Origin: Streptomyces sp. NBC_01454
GTDB taxonomy: Bacteria > Actinomycetota > Actinomycetes > Streptomycetales > Streptomycetaceae
NCBI RefSeq assembly: GCF_036227565.1
Contig: NZ_CP109462.1
Location: forward strand, 248,001 to 312,000
Reading direction: 5' to 3'
DNA: 64,000 nt
Under the pieces are notes generated by a model. It was given only the letters and a program-made list of their open reading frames with translations. It was not told the origin of the DNA and made no database searches. Positions 9,101 through 17,660 of this stretch are shown here, one piece after another; position 1 is the first letter of the stretch; each line of letters starts with the position of its first letter. Both the position numbers and the translations under genes were made by a program.

Positions 9101-9910
9101 GGCCGGGGCGGCGGCCTCCGTCGCGGCGCAGGCCGGTACGGGCAGACGCCGGCCGTGCGCGGTCACCGCCAGGACCGGGCCGAGCAGCGGCATGTCCGGG
9201 TGGTAGCGCAGCGGCAGATCCTCGACGCGGCACGTCAGCCACTGCAGTGCCCGCTCGGCGCGTTCCGGGCACCGAGCGGCCTGCACGAGTTCCGCGGGAT
9301 CCGCGCAGGCGATCGCCGGGGCCGCGCGGACCTCGGCGGGCGTGACCCGGCAGGAGACCTCGCGCCCCTCCTCGCTGTCCGGCGCGGTCCCGGGCTCCGG
9401 CCAGGCCTCGGAGAGCGCGGCGAGGCTCCGGTCGGTCAGGCGCAGCACCAGCTCGAGGACGTCCTCCGCCCCGAATCCGAGAACCTCGTGGAGAGCCTCG
9501 TCGACGGCCGCCGCGGTCAGTTTCAGGGTGCGCAGGACCAGCAAGGGGTGGGCGAGTTGCCCGGGGTGGACCAGCAGTTGGTCTCCGGCCACGGTGAACC
9601 GCACCCGGTCACGGACATCCCCCGGGTCCCGATCGGTCACGACGCCGCGCCCGGGTGCGGCCCTTACGGAGGCCTCCACCAGTACGGGCAGGTCGGCGGC
9701 GCCGGCCGGGATGCCACCGCGGGCCGGGGTGCGCAGGACGCGGGTGAACAGCAGCAGCAGATGATCATGAAAGCGGGCGCTGTCCGGCGCGACGAGCGCC
9801 GCCTGGAGGAGCACGATCAGCGAGTCGGTCGAGAACCGCGCCATAGCCCGGTCGAGGGCCTTCCACTCCACGCGGCGGTGCTGTGCGGAGGTGAGGTGCC
9901 TGGCGGTCAT
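6173..9910 (-). CDS. Large protein with a C-terminal PD-(D/E)XK nuclease-like signature, 1245 aa
   Basis: Most of the protein is unrecognised and Ala/Leu/Arg-rich, with no membrane segment. Near residues 1118-1145 it has the pattern GEIDLLVADP then VIEAKN, the D-x(n)-E-x-K arrangement of PD-(D/E)XK nucleases. It is followed by helices (HIQKFTTRYRDKLL) typical of the fold. Size, isolation and a terminal nuclease fit a single-gene defence or DNA-processing protein, but no known defence family is recognised. Upstream, about 430 bp of non-coding DNA (9911-10342) probably hold its promoter; I see no clear motif there. Confidence 0.65.
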   Translation of the reverse strand: MTARHLTSAQHRRVEWKALDRAMARFSTDSLIVLLQAALVAPDSARFHDHLLLLFTRVLRTPARGGIPAGAADLPVLVEASVRAAPGRGVVTDRDPGDVRDRVRFTVAGDQLLVHPGQLAHPLLVLRTLKLTAAAVDEALHEVLGFGAEDVLELVLRLTDRSLAALSEAWPEPGTAPDSEEGREVSCRVTPAEVRAAPAIACADPAELVQAARCPERAERALQWLTCRVEDLPLRYHPDMPLLGPVLAVTAHGRRLPVPACAATEAAAPAVARLLTCLPPAGVEAAEARMQEVTVARLAQLLGLEAVPARPGPVCLLSSPSHRYDIAVVSAVADGALGARVEEGRAALADADVPAGRGRLVVYGGPRFLGPELIRDTLFLHVEEVAEILHDADGDLAVLALFVLELTEHPGVHGVFYRDALDAWSAWHRGGTLLAPGPDGDDVAMVPEAVRDEVWERAAARVGVDEALAAAGLPPAGDFRHARLSEPEAGVSGVHADLEDATSGGPVVVRAATVPPLVIVAVPSREPGAVLDAAGIAGLADSLRTALTTIAPAAAHAALPGGAPLLVQVTVAHQAHPHPDGPDPDGDAAMEEWLLLRAGADPEAGRISIDIDPPLLAAFTGDGSQGHHILGRLLHHLIEQVRRGRGAGPGTDADAFTVAWDSAFPVLRLTAATNAWPATAPAFTLPRSRHVHARALRTAAGAVRRAGVPAGTWRGPDAYRRGGPAEQLLHALERELDEQTRAYQPSLVGELARQLNAAWADRTRSAQQSAVNLAAPWAAKWIPEAGQRQVDGARATSALHLLLQQALAGPPAGGRPVDVLAVAELVALAELVLHSGITAVSAARRLHDLHLDIDPSGVFTLTSGPDPGETEAGPAQDTASGEHLGFDAHAYHRARQQRLIAQAIAAEPELPDAASVLAAPAARTETAFTAPELPAGSQLAHADRLLHQHWGCGIAGLGAVLATASDWPTGPDGTAAVTTEDLVAETATWSTLPTDHIRAAIDRLRLHPGNAAGTGPHAYAEVERRSRPLTHPLIDAGETLLVLPWLACAAREAYAAYLDDGRLPHPDLPVPVTQALLRHRQQLDQHLEREISEAVRTAGLPHRFRLLEKTAAGLGIPGLVGEIDLLVADPVTGRLWVIEAKNPTGAVAPHALLQHIQKFTTRYRDKLLAKAATVAAHPGQAAAACGVTGEQDWRVLPLMVTRTIEPAAFLADPHVPYVTAERLTAVLADPADPEPGWIRATEPAH

Positions 9911-10342
9911 CGTGCGTCCGTTCCCCGAACCGGCTGATCTGGAGTGACAGCCTCGCAGGCAACTCCCCGACTGCGCGCCCGTTTTGCTCCGATGACGCCC
10001 CCGGATGCCGGCCGAGGCTGTCCCGCAGGGGCGGGCCGCCCGCCATCACCTGGGTTGCGGGCGCGAAACGGCCCCGGCCGCCACGCACGGGGGGACGCGA
10101 CGGCCAGGGCGCGTTGTCGCCAGCCTAGCGACGAAATGGTGTGAAGAAGGTGTGATCGAGCAGACTGGGCCGAGTCGTCGACAGCCGATGGTTGGCTCGA
10201 ATGACGATGTACAACGACGATTCGGCAGCAGTTCGGACTCTGGCTCACTTTCTCTCGTGGTCGTCCATTCCGGGGAACGGCCACTCAGTTCTCCCGACAC
10301 GTCAGGGAGTCGGGCATCGCGGCGCGGATCCAGTTGGTGGAG

Positions 10343-11083
10343 TCATCGCAGGGCCTTCGCGAAGACGGATCGGTTGGCAGCTGTGTAGCTGTGTTCGCGC
10401 AGGGACCATGCGATGCGGGAGCGGATCTGTTCGTCATCGGCCACGCGCGGTTCGGGCACGTCGAGGTGCTGACGCCACCAGTCGGCGTTGCGGGCCTGGC
10501 GGTCGAGCATGGCGTCGAGGAGATCGGCTCGATCAGCTGCGTAGAGCCCGTAGGCGTCGGCGAGGATCCGTACCTGGGCAGCCTGGGTATGGGCATGTGG
10601 GGCTTGTGGCTTGGAGGAGACGCACCAGGTCCAGGCCATGTAGCCGAGGTCCTCCAGGGGATGGCCGGGAGCGGCTGTGTCGAAGTCGATGAAGGCTGCG
10701 GGCCGGTCGTTTCGGAAGACGACGTTGTTCGGGCCGGGGTCGTGATGGCACACCACCGGGTGGCCGGCAGCGAGGCGGCTGCCACGCGTGGCCTCGTGGA
10801 GCGATCGCAGAAGTAAGCCGGCGACGGCAACCTGCTCGTTGCTCCACGTCTGGAATCTCGTCGGAACTCGGCCGGGGAGGTAGCTGAAGGTGTCGCGCCC
10901 GCTGTCGTCGAGACCGAGATAGCGCGGTGCGCCGGTACATCCCCTCGCTTCGAGGTGGCCGAGCAGTTCGGCGACAAATGCCGACCTGGCTGTCACCGGC
11001 CGCCGGACGGTGTCGCCCACACGAACTACGCCCGGGGTGATCCGTCCACCGGACAGCGGTTCTTCGCCCTCTGTTCCCTGCAT
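10343..11083 (-). CDS. Aminoglycoside phosphotransferase-fold (APH family) kinase
   Basis: A 246-aa protein with the APH/choline-kinase catalytic signature near residue 111: CHHDPGPNN (Brenner-type HxDxxxxN) followed about 15 residues on by FIDFDTAAPG (the DFD-like metal site). The N-terminal glycine-rich lobe is short. APH-fold enzymes phosphorylate small molecules such as aminoglycosides or fructosamines; the substrate cannot be told from sequence. ATG 11083 has a ribosome site that is too close (GGAG two bases away), so a start further upstream is possible. Downstream neighbours are unrelated. Confidence 0.7.
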   Translation of the reverse strand: MQGTEGEEPLSGGRITPGVVRVGDTVRRPVTARSAFVAELLGHLEARGCTGAPRYLGLDDSGRDTFSYLPGRVPTRFQTWSNEQVAVAGLLLRSLHEATRGSRLAAGHPVVCHHDPGPNNVVFRNDRPAAFIDFDTAAPGHPLEDLGYMAWTWCVSSKPQAPHAHTQAAQVRILADAYGLYAADRADLLDAMLDRQARNADWWRQHLDVPEPRVADDEQIRSRIAWSLREHSYTAANRSVFAKALR

Positions 11084-11308
11084 GGCTCCAGATTCCCCGA
11101 TCTCTCGGCTGTTCGGGCCAGTGCACGTTAGCTCCACACCATGCACCTGTGTGCTCGTCATCTTCTCGGTTCGCCCCCTGGTCAGCGCCGCCATCGGTGC
11201 CACCGGGCGATCGACGCCCAGGGTCGCGTCAGTCGTCACCTGGTAGATGCCGGCGGCCACCGACGGCTCTCTTCCGACGGCGGCCGCCACCAGCCCCTGG
11301 CGTCACAT

Positions 11309-12148
11309 CTACGCGGCCTGCCGCGCGCCGGCATCCGGGTGCGTGAGGTAGGCGGACAACGACCGCTCCAGGTCCAGGATCACGTCCGTCGGGTCACCGG
11401 TGACGGGCGGGTCCAGCACGTACCCGTGGGGCGCCCGCCACAACCGCCCGGGCTCTTCCAGCCCAGGGATCGGCTCGACTGCCGGTGCCCCGCCCCACAG
11501 GTGGGCCACCTCGGCGGCGACGTGCTCGGGCAGGGACATCAAGGGGCAGGCCAGATCGCTCAGGCAACTGCCAAGGGACTCGCCGTGGGCCGCTTCGAGG
11601 AAGGTGAACCATCCGCGGGTGTCCATCCACCCGACCACCCAGCGCCGCGGCTGTTCCTCATCGGCTTCGCGGTCCTCGTAGTCCTCTCCGAGCGTGATGT
11701 AGATCCGGCGGTCCTCGTCGACCTGAACGTCCCAGTCGGCGATCCGCCCGCCACGGGCCTCGATCGCGGCGGCGACGGCACAGGCGTAGGCGTCGGCAGT
11801 CTGGGAGAAGGGGACCGTCCCCCGGATCTCGGCGGCCTGGTCCTCCAGCATGCCGCGCACGCTGCGGGAGACCGGCAGTTCACCGCCGCTGGGAAAGAGG
11901 TCATGAGGATCCTGGCCGCGCGCCATCTCCCAGCCCTCCCAGTACAGGGCGTCGCTCAGACTCCGCACGTTGTGCACGGTCCGTGTCCAGTTGCCGAGCG
12001 TCATGTCCAGGGAGCCGCGGCAGCTCGGCACCAGGACCGCGGTGATGGTGTGCGGGCTGCGCTGCTGCCGCAGGGCCGCCGTGTACTTCGCGCCGTGTCG
12101 AGCGGCGGTGCGGGACTTCTTGGAGGTGGTGGGCTGCTTCTTCGGCAT
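11309..12148 (-). CDS. Hypothetical protein, 279 aa
   Basis: Starts at ATG 12148 with a good AGGAG ribosome site. The first 25 residues are Lys/Arg-rich. The middle (about residues 110-170) is acidic with several beta strands and Trp residues, and the C-terminus is helical. No family recognised, no membrane segment. The 225 bp downstream to the APH gene contain no evident gene. Upstream, about 250 bp separate it from the HEAGH-protein gene, which probably contains its promoter. Confidence 0.6.
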   Translation of the reverse strand: MPKKQPTTSKKSRTAARHGAKYTAALRQQRSPHTITAVLVPSCRGSLDMTLGNWTRTVHNVRSLSDALYWEGWEMARGQDPHDLFPSGGELPVSRSVRGMLEDQAAEIRGTVPFSQTADAYACAVAAAIEARGGRIADWDVQVDEDRRIYITLGEDYEDREADEEQPRRWVVGWMDTRGWFTFLEAAHGESLGSCLSDLACPLMSLPEHVAAEVAHLWGGAPAVEPIPGLEEPGRLWRAPHGYVLDPPVTGDPTDVILDLERSLSAYLTHPDAGARQAA

Positions 12149-12395
12149 GACGTACTCCTGGTGCGACGACCCCACGCTGCCGCCGGCAGTCAGCACTCAT
12201 ACCGGGCAGGGGAACAGAGCACGGGCCCCGGGAGACCTTGGCCAACTGAGTCACCGCGCGGCGTGGGCGCGGGCGACGGCAGCGGACGGCAGTACGCGTC
12301 TAGCCGTTCACACCGACGCTACCAAGCACCACTGACAACACCCCGTGCAGCAGGAACCGGTCCGCCCAACATCGAGAACAGGCAGGTCAGAACGC

Positions 12396-13151
12396 TCAGG
12401 CCCGTGAGGAGCGCTCGGTGGCACGGGAGGGAGGAGGGTTCACGGCCGGGATCTCGGACGACGGCCGCGGAGGCAGCGAACTGCTCAGCTCTGAACGGCC
12501 GTTGGGCCGCTGCGCTCGCGGGAAGAGGACCGCCAGATCCTCGGCATCCGCCCGGCCGTGCGCGAGCAGATGGCCGGCCACCGAAGCGATGTACGGCCAG
12601 TACCGCTCGACCAGGCCATCCACCCGGGCGTAGACCGTAGCGAGCTCCACATGGTCCCAGCCGTCCGGCACCTGCTGCGGACGTCCCGTCCCGTAGGTGA
12701 ACAGCACCGGCTGCGCGGCATCGACCGACCGGAGCTTGGCCTGATCGCCTACGCCCGCGACCACGTCGTTGAGGAACGCCGTCGCCGGGGTCAACAACTG
12801 CTCCTGGTCCAGCCAGCGGTGCGCGGCACGCACTCCCGCAACGTGGAAGGCGAGCACGCTGTCGAGGGGCGCCACCGCGAACGGGCCGACCGAGACGTTC
12901 CCGGATTCGGCGTACGCACCCGGCGGGGTAGGGTTTTCCGCCGAGCCAGCACCAAGGACCGCGAGGGACACCGGCAGGCCTTCGGCCATGCCGATGACCG
13001 CGTGCCCGGCTTCGTGGTGCGCGTCGCGTGTCCGCACCTGCGCGGCGTCCAGGCCGCCGGTCAGCACGTCGGGCTGCAGCGGGCCGGGGGAGAACGGGCT
13101 CGGATACTGCGTGAAGACGTCCAGGCCGTTGATCTGGACCTGCGTCCACAT
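12396..13151 (-). CDS. HEAGH-motif (M41-like) zinc peptidase-like protein
   Basis: A 251-aa protein with a zinc-protease motif HHEAGHAVIGMAEG near residue 45, matching the HEAGH motif of FtsH/M41 peptidases. There is no AAA domain and no membrane segment. The C-terminal 45 residues are a Ser/Pro/Arg-rich tail. Stand-alone HEAGH proteins are common in actinobacterial mobile DNA and their substrates are unknown. The start codon lies 5 bp after the stop of the Fic-like toxin gene, so the three genes (antitoxin, toxin, this one) probably form an operon. Confidence 0.6.
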   Translation of the reverse strand: MWTQVQINGLDVFTQYPSPFSPGPLQPDVLTGGLDAAQVRTRDAHHEAGHAVIGMAEGLPVSLAVLGAGSAENPTPPGAYAESGNVSVGPFAVAPLDSVLAFHVAGVRAAHRWLDQEQLLTPATAFLNDVVAGVGDQAKLRSVDAAQPVLFTYGTGRPQQVPDGWDHVELATVYARVDGLVERYWPYIASVAGHLLAHGRADAEDLAVLFPRAQRPNGRSELSSSLPPRPSSEIPAVNPPPSRATERSSRA

Positions 13152-13156
13152 GCGGG

Positions 13157-13528
13157 TCAGCTGGTCCAGCTCTTGAGCTGGGCGGCGATCTGCCGGACAT
13201 CGACGGTCCCGGCGAGCGTCGCCTCGACGAGGTCCCCGACCTCGTCGGCCTTCGCCGACACGGTCAACCCGCACATGTTCAAGAAACCGTAGGCCACGGA
13301 GAGGGCGAAGATCTCGTTGGAGTGAGCGAGCGCGGGGATCCTCAGCAGACACTGGAGCAAGGCCGCAGCCCGGTGATGCGGCTCCGGGTAGACGACCTGA
13401 TCCATGATCGTGTCGCTGTGCCGGGCCACGGCCGCGGCTGTCGCACCCCAGTCAGTGATGTCCGGATGGTCACCGAGGCGCTGCTCGATGATTTCCAACA
13501 GCCAACGGCGATCGATCGACAGCTGCAC
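13157..13528 (-). CDS. Fic/Doc-family toxin component
   Basis: A 123-aa protein starting at GTG 13528. It matches the Streptomyces Fic-family toxins in order: RWLLEI near the N-terminus, WGATAAAVARH, a RAAALLQCL helix, then PALAHSNEIFALSVAYGFL, and an IAAQLKSW end. The position of the classical Fic motif (HPFxDGNKR) is occupied by IPALAHSNEIF, so the catalytic His and the GNKR anion hole are not conserved, as in other Streptomyces members. Doc-type toxins modify EF-Tu; with this motif an active kinase or AMPylase is uncertain. It sits just downstream of a small antitoxin-like gene. Confidence 0.7.
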   Translation of the reverse strand: MQLSIDRRWLLEIIEQRLGDHPDITDWGATAAAVARHSDTIMDQVVYPEPHHRAAALLQCLLRIPALAHSNEIFALSVAYGFLNMCGLTVSAKADEVGDLVEATLAGTVDVRQIAAQLKSWTS

Positions 13529-13542
13529 GAGGGTCTTTCTGC

Positions 13543-13764
13543 TCAGGCGACCTGGCGGCCGGGGCGGCTCGGGCCGAACCGGACGGCGAAGGACTCTCCG
13601 AGCTCGTCGATGCACGCCTGTGCGCCGGTGAGGAACAGATGCCGGGGCATGTTCGCCTCGACGAGGGCAGTCGCGAACGTGTCGGGGTCGACACCTTCGG
13701 CCGCGGCGGCGCGCCGGAGCCTGCCGCCTGACTCGTCGCTCATCTCGACCTGGAACCTCGTCAT
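13543..13764 (-). CDS. Antitoxin-like protein of the Fic pair
   Basis: A 73-aa protein starting at ATG 13764 and ending 14 bp before the toxin start. Its N-terminal 45 residues (one beta strand, MTRFQVEM, then two helices) fit a ribbon-helix-helix antitoxin or DNA-binding fold. The C-terminal part would then wrap the toxin. The role is inferred mainly from size and position upstream of the toxin, the usual antitoxin-first order. It probably autoregulates the operon. Confidence 0.55.
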   Translation of the reverse strand: MTRFQVEMSDESGGRLRRAAAAEGVDPDTFATALVEANMPRHLFLTGAQACIDELGESFAVRFGPSRPGRQVA

Positions 13765-13973
13765 GAGACCACGGTAGCGGTCCGGGGCCGGGCGGGGGAA
13801 GCCGATCCGGTTCTTCCCGTGACCCCGGTCTTCAAAGCGGCCCCTGGCCGGTGGGTGGATCGGACGGTTCACGCGCGGGTCGGCGGGCCGCCGGACAGGT
13901 CCCCGACAGCGGCGGCCATCTGCTCCTGGATGAAGCTGCCCAGCTCGCGTACGGCCTCGGGGCCGGGATCAGA

Positions 13974-16484
13974 TCAGACGTGCCGACCCTGCGCTGCTTC
14001 CCGCACGCCCAGTGCCAGGCGGTCGTGCTTGTCGGCCAGCGTCTTGAGCTGGTCCGCGAAGCAGACCCAGTCCGCGGGCGGCTGGAGTTCGACGACGGCT
14101 GTCCCGTTCCAGACCGGGCCCGGGACATGCAGCTCCCGCATCTTGCGGACCAGGTCGCGCTCCTCGTCGTCCATGGCGCGCATCCGCGACCACGGGCGCC
14201 TCCACTCGCCTCCGACAGGGGTGACGAGGTCGTGCTGCAGCAGGTGTCCCATGCGCGACTGCCACCAGTCACGCTTCCGGTAGAGCTCCTGCGCGTGGTC
14301 GATACGGTCCATGTCGGCTGCCGAGATGACGCCGTTGACGGTGATGGCTTCGAGGATCTGCTGGTGGAACGCGGTCAGGCGCGGGAGCCTCCGCTTCCTC
14401 GTCGGCACCGTGAACGGCTCGAGCCCTGCCTCTTCGCGCAGGATCGCGTGCATCCCCGTCAGGCAGGCGGACTGGTGGAGCTCCCTCCACTCCTGCTCAC
14501 GCTCGCGCCGGTCGGCCAGACCCAGCAGGCCCGGACAGACCTGGCAAAGCCTCAGGACTGCATCGGGTTCTTCGCTTCCGCTCCACTGCTCCCACCACTG
14601 GTGCCCTGTGGCGGGCAGGCGCCCGCAGAGCGCGCACCCCGTGCCGTGGAACGCACCTCCTTCCCGCAGTTCCTTCAGCGCCTTGTAGCTCGCGTGGGGG
14701 TAGACCTCCTGGTAGTCGTCGGCGCGGCCGGACACCCCGCCCAGGCCCCGGCAGTCCTCGCACAGGGCGATCGGCGAGGACTTGCGCGGCTCGCCGGGCC
14801 GCGAGATCCGGGTGGCCGGCACCTCGCGCCGGCACCAGGAGCAACGGCCGACGGTGCCGGGCTCGGGCTTGCGGTACCGCGGCGTGGTGCGGCTGACGGT
14901 CAGGTCGCGGTCCTCCCGGAACAAGACCGTTCCCTCCTCGGAGTACAGGGGGAGCATGAACAACCGCACGGTGGTGCCCTTGCCGGCCAGGGCGAGCCTG
15001 GTGCGCCAGTGGCCGTAGCCGACCATGTCGCGGACCAGGCCGGTCATGCCCGCGTCCCTGGCGTCGTCCTCCATCCGGGCCTCGGCCTTGGCCTGCTCGG
15101 TCTGGTCCGACAGCCGCGGAGACAGGTGGACGGCGAGGTCGACGTGCAGGAGCTGCTCACGGCCGGGGTCGGAGTAGGGGCCGGCGGCCCGGATCTCCTT
15201 GACCCACCAAAGCGAGTCGGGGTCGGCGTTGATGTCGCGTGCCGCAGTGACGACCTTGGCGGCCAGGGCGTCGGCCCTGGCGCGGGTGACCACCTTGCGG
15301 CCGGTGCCGCGGCCGAGCCCCACACCGTCTGCTGTGATCTTCCAGCGTCCACCGTCCCGGTCGGCGGCGGTGCCGGAACCGGGTGCGATCAGCAGCCCCT
15401 GGCCGGCCATCGCGCCGAGGTAGGCCAGAGCCTGGGGATCGTCCATCGCGAGGTGTTCGCGGACCTCGCGCAGGGTCAGGCCCCAGGTCCCGGCGCGCTT
15501 GAGGAGGTCCCTGGTCTGCCGGGTCGGGTGGCCGAGGAACGGTGCGTCGAGGTCGAGGGCCACCTCGCCGCCGCCCATCCCCACGCCGCCGAGCGGCACC
15601 AGTGCGGGGCGGTCGGGGTGCGCCGAGGCGCGCAGCAGGTTCTCCTCGTCCTTCCATGCCCGGTAAAGGGCGCCGCGGCGGGCACCGTCGACCCGTTCGA
15701 GGTCGGGGTTCTGCACGCTGGCCGCGAGGGCCTTCGCCCGGTCGTCGGGATCGACGGGGGCGGTCTCGTCGTCGTCACCAGGCAGGCTGAGGGCGGCGAT
15801 GTCGGCCAGCATCAGCGCGAAGTGGTCCCGGCCGTCGTACGCGCTCAGCCAGGGCAGGTCCCGCAGGCCGGCGCTGCGCGGGTGCACGCTGGTGACGTCG
15901 ACGTTGATCCACTCGGGCTCGGCGAACGGCGCACCGGGCCGGGCCCACAGGATGCGGACCTGCGTCCATCCCCTGTCGCCGAGGTACTGCTGGGCCTGGC
16001 GGACGGCGTGAGCGGCGTGGTCCGACGGGATCCAGTGACCAAGCTCCCAGCAGTGGTCCGCATCGGCGCGCCGGGCTCCGGCGCGGTCGATCAGGAACTT
16101 CGCCATGTCCTGGCGCAGCCGGTCGCGGACCGCGGCCACGTAGTGGTTCGAGGGAGCGGTGCTGCCCAGAGTCCCGGCGTCCGGCCACGTCACAGCTGCT
16201 CCGTCCCATAGCGGGAAGGCCGGCGAAGCGACGGGGGCGGCCTCGCCGACCCCCTGGGTGATGCGCGCAGCTTTGCGGTCGGCCGGCTGGGGTCCGGTCG
16301 GGGCGGAGAGGATCCGGACGGCCTCCGCACGGCCGGCCGCGTCCAGCACGGCTGGGAGAAGGCCCTTCTCGGCGGCGTCGACTACGCGCTCCAGGGCACG
16401 CTGGTACCCCATCCGCGTCTCGGCGTTGAGAGCCCTGGCGATGTCCTGGCGGTTGCTGATGTTCGTGCTGTTCTTCGGCGACAC
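13974..16484 (-). CDS. Large zinc-binding hypothetical protein, 836 aa
   Basis: Starts at GTG 16484 with an AGGAG site six bases upstream. It is soluble, without membrane segments. The C-terminal half has two pairs of Cys motifs, CSWC (about residue 546) with CEDC (about 575), and CALC (about 614) with CQVC (about 646), which look like HNH/RING-style zinc knuckles for nucleic-acid binding. A winged-helix-like segment follows near 700-760. No family recognised for the N-terminal 500 residues. About 210 bp downstream, before the antitoxin gene, contain no clear gene. Confidence 0.6.
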   Translation of the reverse strand: MSPKNSTNISNRQDIARALNAETRMGYQRALERVVDAAEKGLLPAVLDAAGRAEAVRILSAPTGPQPADRKAARITQGVGEAAPVASPAFPLWDGAAVTWPDAGTLGSTAPSNHYVAAVRDRLRQDMAKFLIDRAGARRADADHCWELGHWIPSDHAAHAVRQAQQYLGDRGWTQVRILWARPGAPFAEPEWINVDVTSVHPRSAGLRDLPWLSAYDGRDHFALMLADIAALSLPGDDDETAPVDPDDRAKALAASVQNPDLERVDGARRGALYRAWKDEENLLRASAHPDRPALVPLGGVGMGGGEVALDLDAPFLGHPTRQTRDLLKRAGTWGLTLREVREHLAMDDPQALAYLGAMAGQGLLIAPGSGTAADRDGGRWKITADGVGLGRGTGRKVVTRARADALAAKVVTAARDINADPDSLWWVKEIRAAGPYSDPGREQLLHVDLAVHLSPRLSDQTEQAKAEARMEDDARDAGMTGLVRDMVGYGHWRTRLALAGKGTTVRLFMLPLYSEEGTVLFREDRDLTVSRTTPRYRKPEPGTVGRCSWCRREVPATRISRPGEPRKSSPIALCEDCRGLGGVSGRADDYQEVYPHASYKALKELREGGAFHGTGCALCGRLPATGHQWWEQWSGSEEPDAVLRLCQVCPGLLGLADRREREQEWRELHQSACLTGMHAILREEAGLEPFTVPTRKRRLPRLTAFHQQILEAITVNGVISAADMDRIDHAQELYRKRDWWQSRMGHLLQHDLVTPVGGEWRRPWSRMRAMDDEERDLVRKMRELHVPGPVWNGTAVVELQPPADWVCFADQLKTLADKHDRLALGVREAAQGRHV

Positions 16485-16551
16485 GACGGCTCCTGCACAT
16501 TCCGGCCCGGGCCGTCCCACCACGACCGGCGCCGGAGTGCATACAGGGCGG

Positions 16552-17076
16552 TCAAAGAAAGGCGGGAGCGCCAACGGTCACCACTGCATCACGCTCCCAG
16601 CGGCAGCTGGATTCACCACAGCCCGGAGGTGGGTCCGGACACGGCACGCCCGGTGACAGACGCAGCCCCGATCCTATCGCCCGCCCGGCCGCCAGTCCGC
16701 GTGGTCCAGCACGTTGTGCACCGACCGAACTCTGCGAGCAGTGGTTATTCACCCCGCTGCCGGGAGCGTCTCCCATCCTGTCGGAGATCCGTTCCCGCTG
16801 GACCAAGTGCCCGATTCGTCGACCGGTCCGCCTCGGTGACGTTTCGGCGGTGACGCTTCGGAGCCGTCGGTGCACCCAGCTGCTTCGGGGAAAATTCCCG
16901 GCACCCACCCGCCCGCACCTCGCCGCTACGGACGCATCCGAGCCAGCCTGGTTCGCCGAGGTGCGGGCAAGCATCTCGCGGTCCGCGACCGGCGCCTTGG
17001 CCTGCCCTTCGGACGTGGGAGGAGCGGGCTCGGCGGCGGGAGCGGAGTGACGACGTCGGCGGAACTTAGCGAACAT
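16552..17076 (-). CDS. Possible small basic protein, uncertain
   Basis: An open frame starting ATG 17076 with a very basic N-terminus (MFAKFRRRRH), then Pro/Ala-rich sequence. After about 60 residues it loses protein-like character and runs through what looks like non-coding DNA to 16552. A weak ribosome site (AAGGG) directly abuts the ATG. It may be a real short gene with a misplaced end, or spurious. The whole 16485-17158 interval otherwise contains nothing I can support. Confidence 0.25.
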   Translation of the reverse strand: MFAKFRRRRHSAPAAEPAPPTSEGQAKAPVADREMLARTSANQAGSDASVAARCGRVGAGNFPRSSWVHRRLRSVTAETSPRRTGRRIGHLVQRERISDRMGDAPGSGVNNHCSQSSVGAQRAGPRGLAAGRAIGSGLRLSPGVPCPDPPPGCGESSCRWERDAVVTVGAPAFL

Positions 17077-17167
17077 CCCTTGATCATGCAGAGCCGCCCT
17101 GGCCTGCGGCTATCGCCGGCTGGAGCGGCCCGTCTCGTGTCCGCCACACACCGCTCGGGTGAGGGCC

Positions 17168-17173
17168 TACGCT
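17168..17173 (+). promoter_or_regulatory. Probable -10 box of a leaderless transcript
   Basis: TACGCT lies six bases upstream of GTG 17180. In Streptomyces, a TAnnnT box at this distance from GTG or ATG usually means transcription starts at the initiation codon. No clear -35 is seen. Confidence 0.4.
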
Positions 17174-17179
17174 GGCGGT

Positions 17180-17614
17180 GTGCCGTCCTTCGCGAAAGAT
17201 CCCCGCTGCGTCGCCATGGCCGAGGTCCTGATGCCGCTGCTCCAGCGCAGCTGCCCCGACGGCGGCGGCGGGTACGGCGGCGGGTACCAGATGAACCTGG
17301 ACGATGAGGAAGCGGTCGGGCTGGGTGGAGTGGAGCTGATCCGGGCCGCGATGCGCAAGGCCGCGCGCACGCTCGGCTGGAAGGTGAACACGCTCGGGAT
17401 GATCGGCACCCGGCACGGCACGATCGTCGTGATCCAGGATCTGCGCGAAGCACCCGAGGAGTTCGCGAAGGCAGTGAACGACGACATGAACGAGCGGTTG
17501 ATGGCAGCCCTGCACCGGGTCTGGGGTGAGGACGGCGAACCGCCCGCCCAGCGCCGTACGGTCGCTCTGCAGACCCAGGAGTTCCGCGCCGCCGTCGCCG
17601 CCCTGACCAGGTAG
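17180..17614 (+). CDS. Hypothetical protein, 144 aa
   Basis: A soluble alpha/beta protein. Residues 20-35 are Gly/Tyr-rich (GGGGYGGGY), followed by helices and a beta segment (GTIVVIQDL), and a second helical part. GTG 17180 is preferred because a -10 box sits six bases upstream, which suggests leaderless expression; GTG 17159 is the longer alternative. Function unknown. It converges with the 736-aa gene, and a hairpin lies between them. Confidence 0.55.
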   Translation: MPSFAKDPRCVAMAEVLMPLLQRSCPDGGGGYGGGYQMNLDDEEAVGLGGVELIRAAMRKAARTLGWKVNTLGMIGTRHGTIVVIQDLREAPEEFAKAVNDDMNERLMAALHRVWGEDGEPPAQRRTVALQTQEFRAAVAALTR

Positions 17615-17660
17615 GCCGTCCGGCGGCCGTGACGGAGGCGCTGCGAGCGACCGTACGGCG

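Noticed and set aside
5960..9937. A very long plus-strand open frame of 1325 codons opposite the 1245-aa gene
   Set aside because: It mirrors the minus-strand gene in a high-GC context, is Gly/Arg/Val-rich without motifs, and lacks a ribosome site; the minus-strand frame has a PD-(D/E)XK-like signature and normal composition.
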